DNA from: Chloroflexota bacterium
Lineage (GTDB): Bacteria; Chloroflexota; Anaerolineae; Aggregatilineales; UBA3940
Length of the DNA stretch: 7,741 nt
Assembly: GCA_011051745.1 (NCBI GenBank)
Contig: DRKO01000467.1
Coordinates: 1 to 7,741 of the forward strand
Direction of reading: 5' to 3'
How positions within the stretch are numbered: the stretch's first letter is position 1; each line of letters starts with the position of its first letter. Position numbers and translations under genes: made by a program. The notes beneath the pieces were generated by a model. The model saw nothing but the letters and a program-made list of their open reading frames with translations. It was not told the DNA's origin and ran no database searches. Of this stretch, positions 6,760 to 7,741 are shown one piece after another.

Positions 6760-7413
6760 ATGATCCTGGCTATTGACACAGCGACGCGAGCGGTCAGCCT
6801 CGCCCTTCATGACGGCCATCAAGTCCTTGCCGAGGAAAGCTGGCGCACTGAGAACTACCACACAACCGAACTGGCCCCCACTCTGGAGAAGCTGCTCCGC
6901 CGGAGCGGGGTCGCAGTCGGCGACCTCCGGGCCATCGCCGTTGCACGCGGGCCGGGATCCTTTACCGGCCTGCGCATCGGGATGAGCCTTGCCAAGGGGC
7001 TGGCCCTGGCGTCCAGCCCCACGCTGCCGCTCATTGGCGTTCCCACGCTGGACATAGTGGCCGCCGCGCAACCCCACCGCGCCGATACGCTGTGGGTAGT
7101 TGCGCAGGCGGGGCGTGGGCGGATCAACGCAGGCGCTTACGGATGGGACGGGGAGAGATGGCAAAGCCATGAAGCCCCGTTCATCGTCGGCTGGGAGGAC
7201 TTTGTTAGCCGCCTGAAGCCGCCCGTCCAGATCAGCGGCGAGATCGATCCCGCCGGTCGGGCGCAGTTGGAGAGGGTGGGCGGGCACGTTATTATAGCCT
7301 CGGCAGCAGAATCACTGCGACGGGCAGGATTCCTGGCCGAACTGGGGTGGGAGCGCCTGTCCGCCGGTGAGGTAGACGATCCGGTTTCCCTGACGCCCAT
7401 CTACCTCCATTGA
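6760..7413 (+). CDS. tsaB: tRNA threonylcarbamoyladenosine biosynthesis protein TsaB
   Basis: A 217-residue ASKHA-fold protein, slightly shorter than E. coli TsaB (about 231). TsaB partners TsaD and TsaE to transfer the threonylcarbamoyl group to A37 of ANN-decoding tRNAs; TsaB itself is a non-catalytic scaffold that dimerises with TsaD. Seen: MILAIDTATRAVSLAL (1-16), the family's N-terminal strand; YHTTELAPTLEKLL (33-46), equivalent to the usual HSE-LLP helix; the hallmark GPGSFTGLRIG (64-74); GVPTLD (93-98); and a typical VSLTPIYLH end. The start at 6760 is chosen because IDTATR must lie at the extreme N-terminus and GGAG is 9 bases upstream; an upstream in-frame ATG at 6679 would add 27 unrelated residues and overlap the promoter. 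rimI follows after 17 bp, the classic bacterial tsaB-rimI order. Confidence 0.95.
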   Translation: MILAIDTATRAVSLALHDGHQVLAEESWRTENYHTTELAPTLEKLLRRSGVAVGDLRAIAVARGPGSFTGLRIGMSLAKGLALASSPTLPLIGVPTLDIVAAAQPHRADTLWVVAQAGRGRINAGAYGWDGERWQSHEAPFIVGWEDFVSRLKPPVQISGEIDPAGRAQLERVGGHVIIASAAESLRRAGFLAELGWERLSAGEVDDPVSLTPIYLH

Positions 7414-7430
7414 TCTGATGGGGATCGCTC

Positions 7431-7741
7431 ATGATGTCTAACACCCGGCTGCATGTCATCCTTCGCCCTATGACTGTCGCCGATGTCGAGCAGGTTGCTG
7501 AACTGGATCGTCTCTCCTTCAGCAATCCGTGGCCTGTGCGCACCTATCACTACGAGCTGAGGAACAGAGAACGCTCCTTCTTATTCGTCCTGCAACCCGA
7601 TCCGCCTCCTGCGCAGCCCCAGCCCGTCAGGGAGCCGGAGGGGTGGTTGAGGCGGATCCTTCAGCCAGCCACAAAAGCCCTGAAAGTGACCACCGCTCCC
7701 CTGATCGGCTATTCCGGTTTCTGGCAGGTCGCCGACGAGGC
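7431..7741 (+). CDS. rimI: Ribosomal protein alanine N-acetyltransferase RimI, 3' end outside the window
   Basis: The first 103 codons are visible with no stop. It begins MMSNTRLHVILRPMTVADVE, then LDRLSFSNPWPVRTYHYELRN (25-45), the typical RimI beta1-alpha1-alpha2 region (Asp, Ser-Phe, Pro-Trp and the YELRN helix), and later LIGYSGFWQVADE (91-103), the GNAT beta4 entry. RimI acetylates the N-terminal alanine of ribosomal protein S18. The acetyl-CoA-binding RxxGxG loop should lie just past the edge and is not seen. GGGG at 7420-7423 is 7 bases before the ATG at 7431; the second ATG at 7434 is an equally possible start. An unusual proline-rich insertion of about 33 residues (about 56-88) separates two strands of the fold. 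The 17-bp gap behind tsaB supports both assignments. Confidence 0.88.
   Translation, partial: MMSNTRLHVILRPMTVADVEQVAELDRLSFSNPWPVRTYHYELRNRERSFLFVLQPDPPPAQPQPVREPEGWLRRILQPATKALKVTTAPLIGYSGFWQVADE

Overview
The window is a GC-rich bacterial chromosomal segment with densely packed genes, short spacers and Shine-Dalgarno-led starts. Gene content suggests a Chloroflexota-like bacterium, perhaps Anaerolineae. This placement is an inference from the combination of a DUF1461/Lit-type membrane protein, a membrane-fused spermidine-synthase-like protein and a tsaB-rimI pair, and no marker gene proves it. I see no tRNA or rRNA gene, IS element, CRISPR array, phage gene or large repeat. The window looks like ordinary genome backbone with several poorly characterised proteins.

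Layout. (1) Positions 1-2208, minus strand: a two-gene unit transcribed leftward. A 525-residue membrane protein with a spermidine-synthase-like cytosolic domain comes first (TTG start at 2208). It is followed after 11 bp by a DUF1461/Lit-type integral membrane protein that runs off the left edge. (2) Positions 2209-2344: a 136-bp divergent intergenic region. (3) Positions 2345-5825, plus strand: a flavoprotein of the dihydrolipoamide-dehydrogenase fold that has lost both redox cysteines, then a class II aldolase with its catalytic zinc site intact, then an unrecognised membrane-anchored protein with a long glycine-zipper segment. The first two are probably co-transcribed (49-bp gap); the third may be as well (81-bp gap to the preferred start). 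(4) Positions 5832-6623, minus strand: a class I SAM-dependent methyltransferase, convergent with the preceding gene and only 6 bp from it. (5) Positions 6760-7741, plus strand: tsaB (t6A tRNA modification) and the 5' part of rimI (ribosomal protein acetyltransferase), 17 bp apart, behind a good sigma-70-type promoter.

Functionally, tsaB and rimI form a familiar translation-related pair. The flavoprotein and aldolase may share a small-molecule pathway, but the substrate cannot be read from the sequence. The left-hand unit encodes two membrane proteins whose possible common role is unknown. The points most worth a second look are the cysteine-free flavoprotein, the orphan glycine-zipper protein, and the spermidine-synthase-like protein lacking the aminopropyltransferase signature beside the Lit-like gene.
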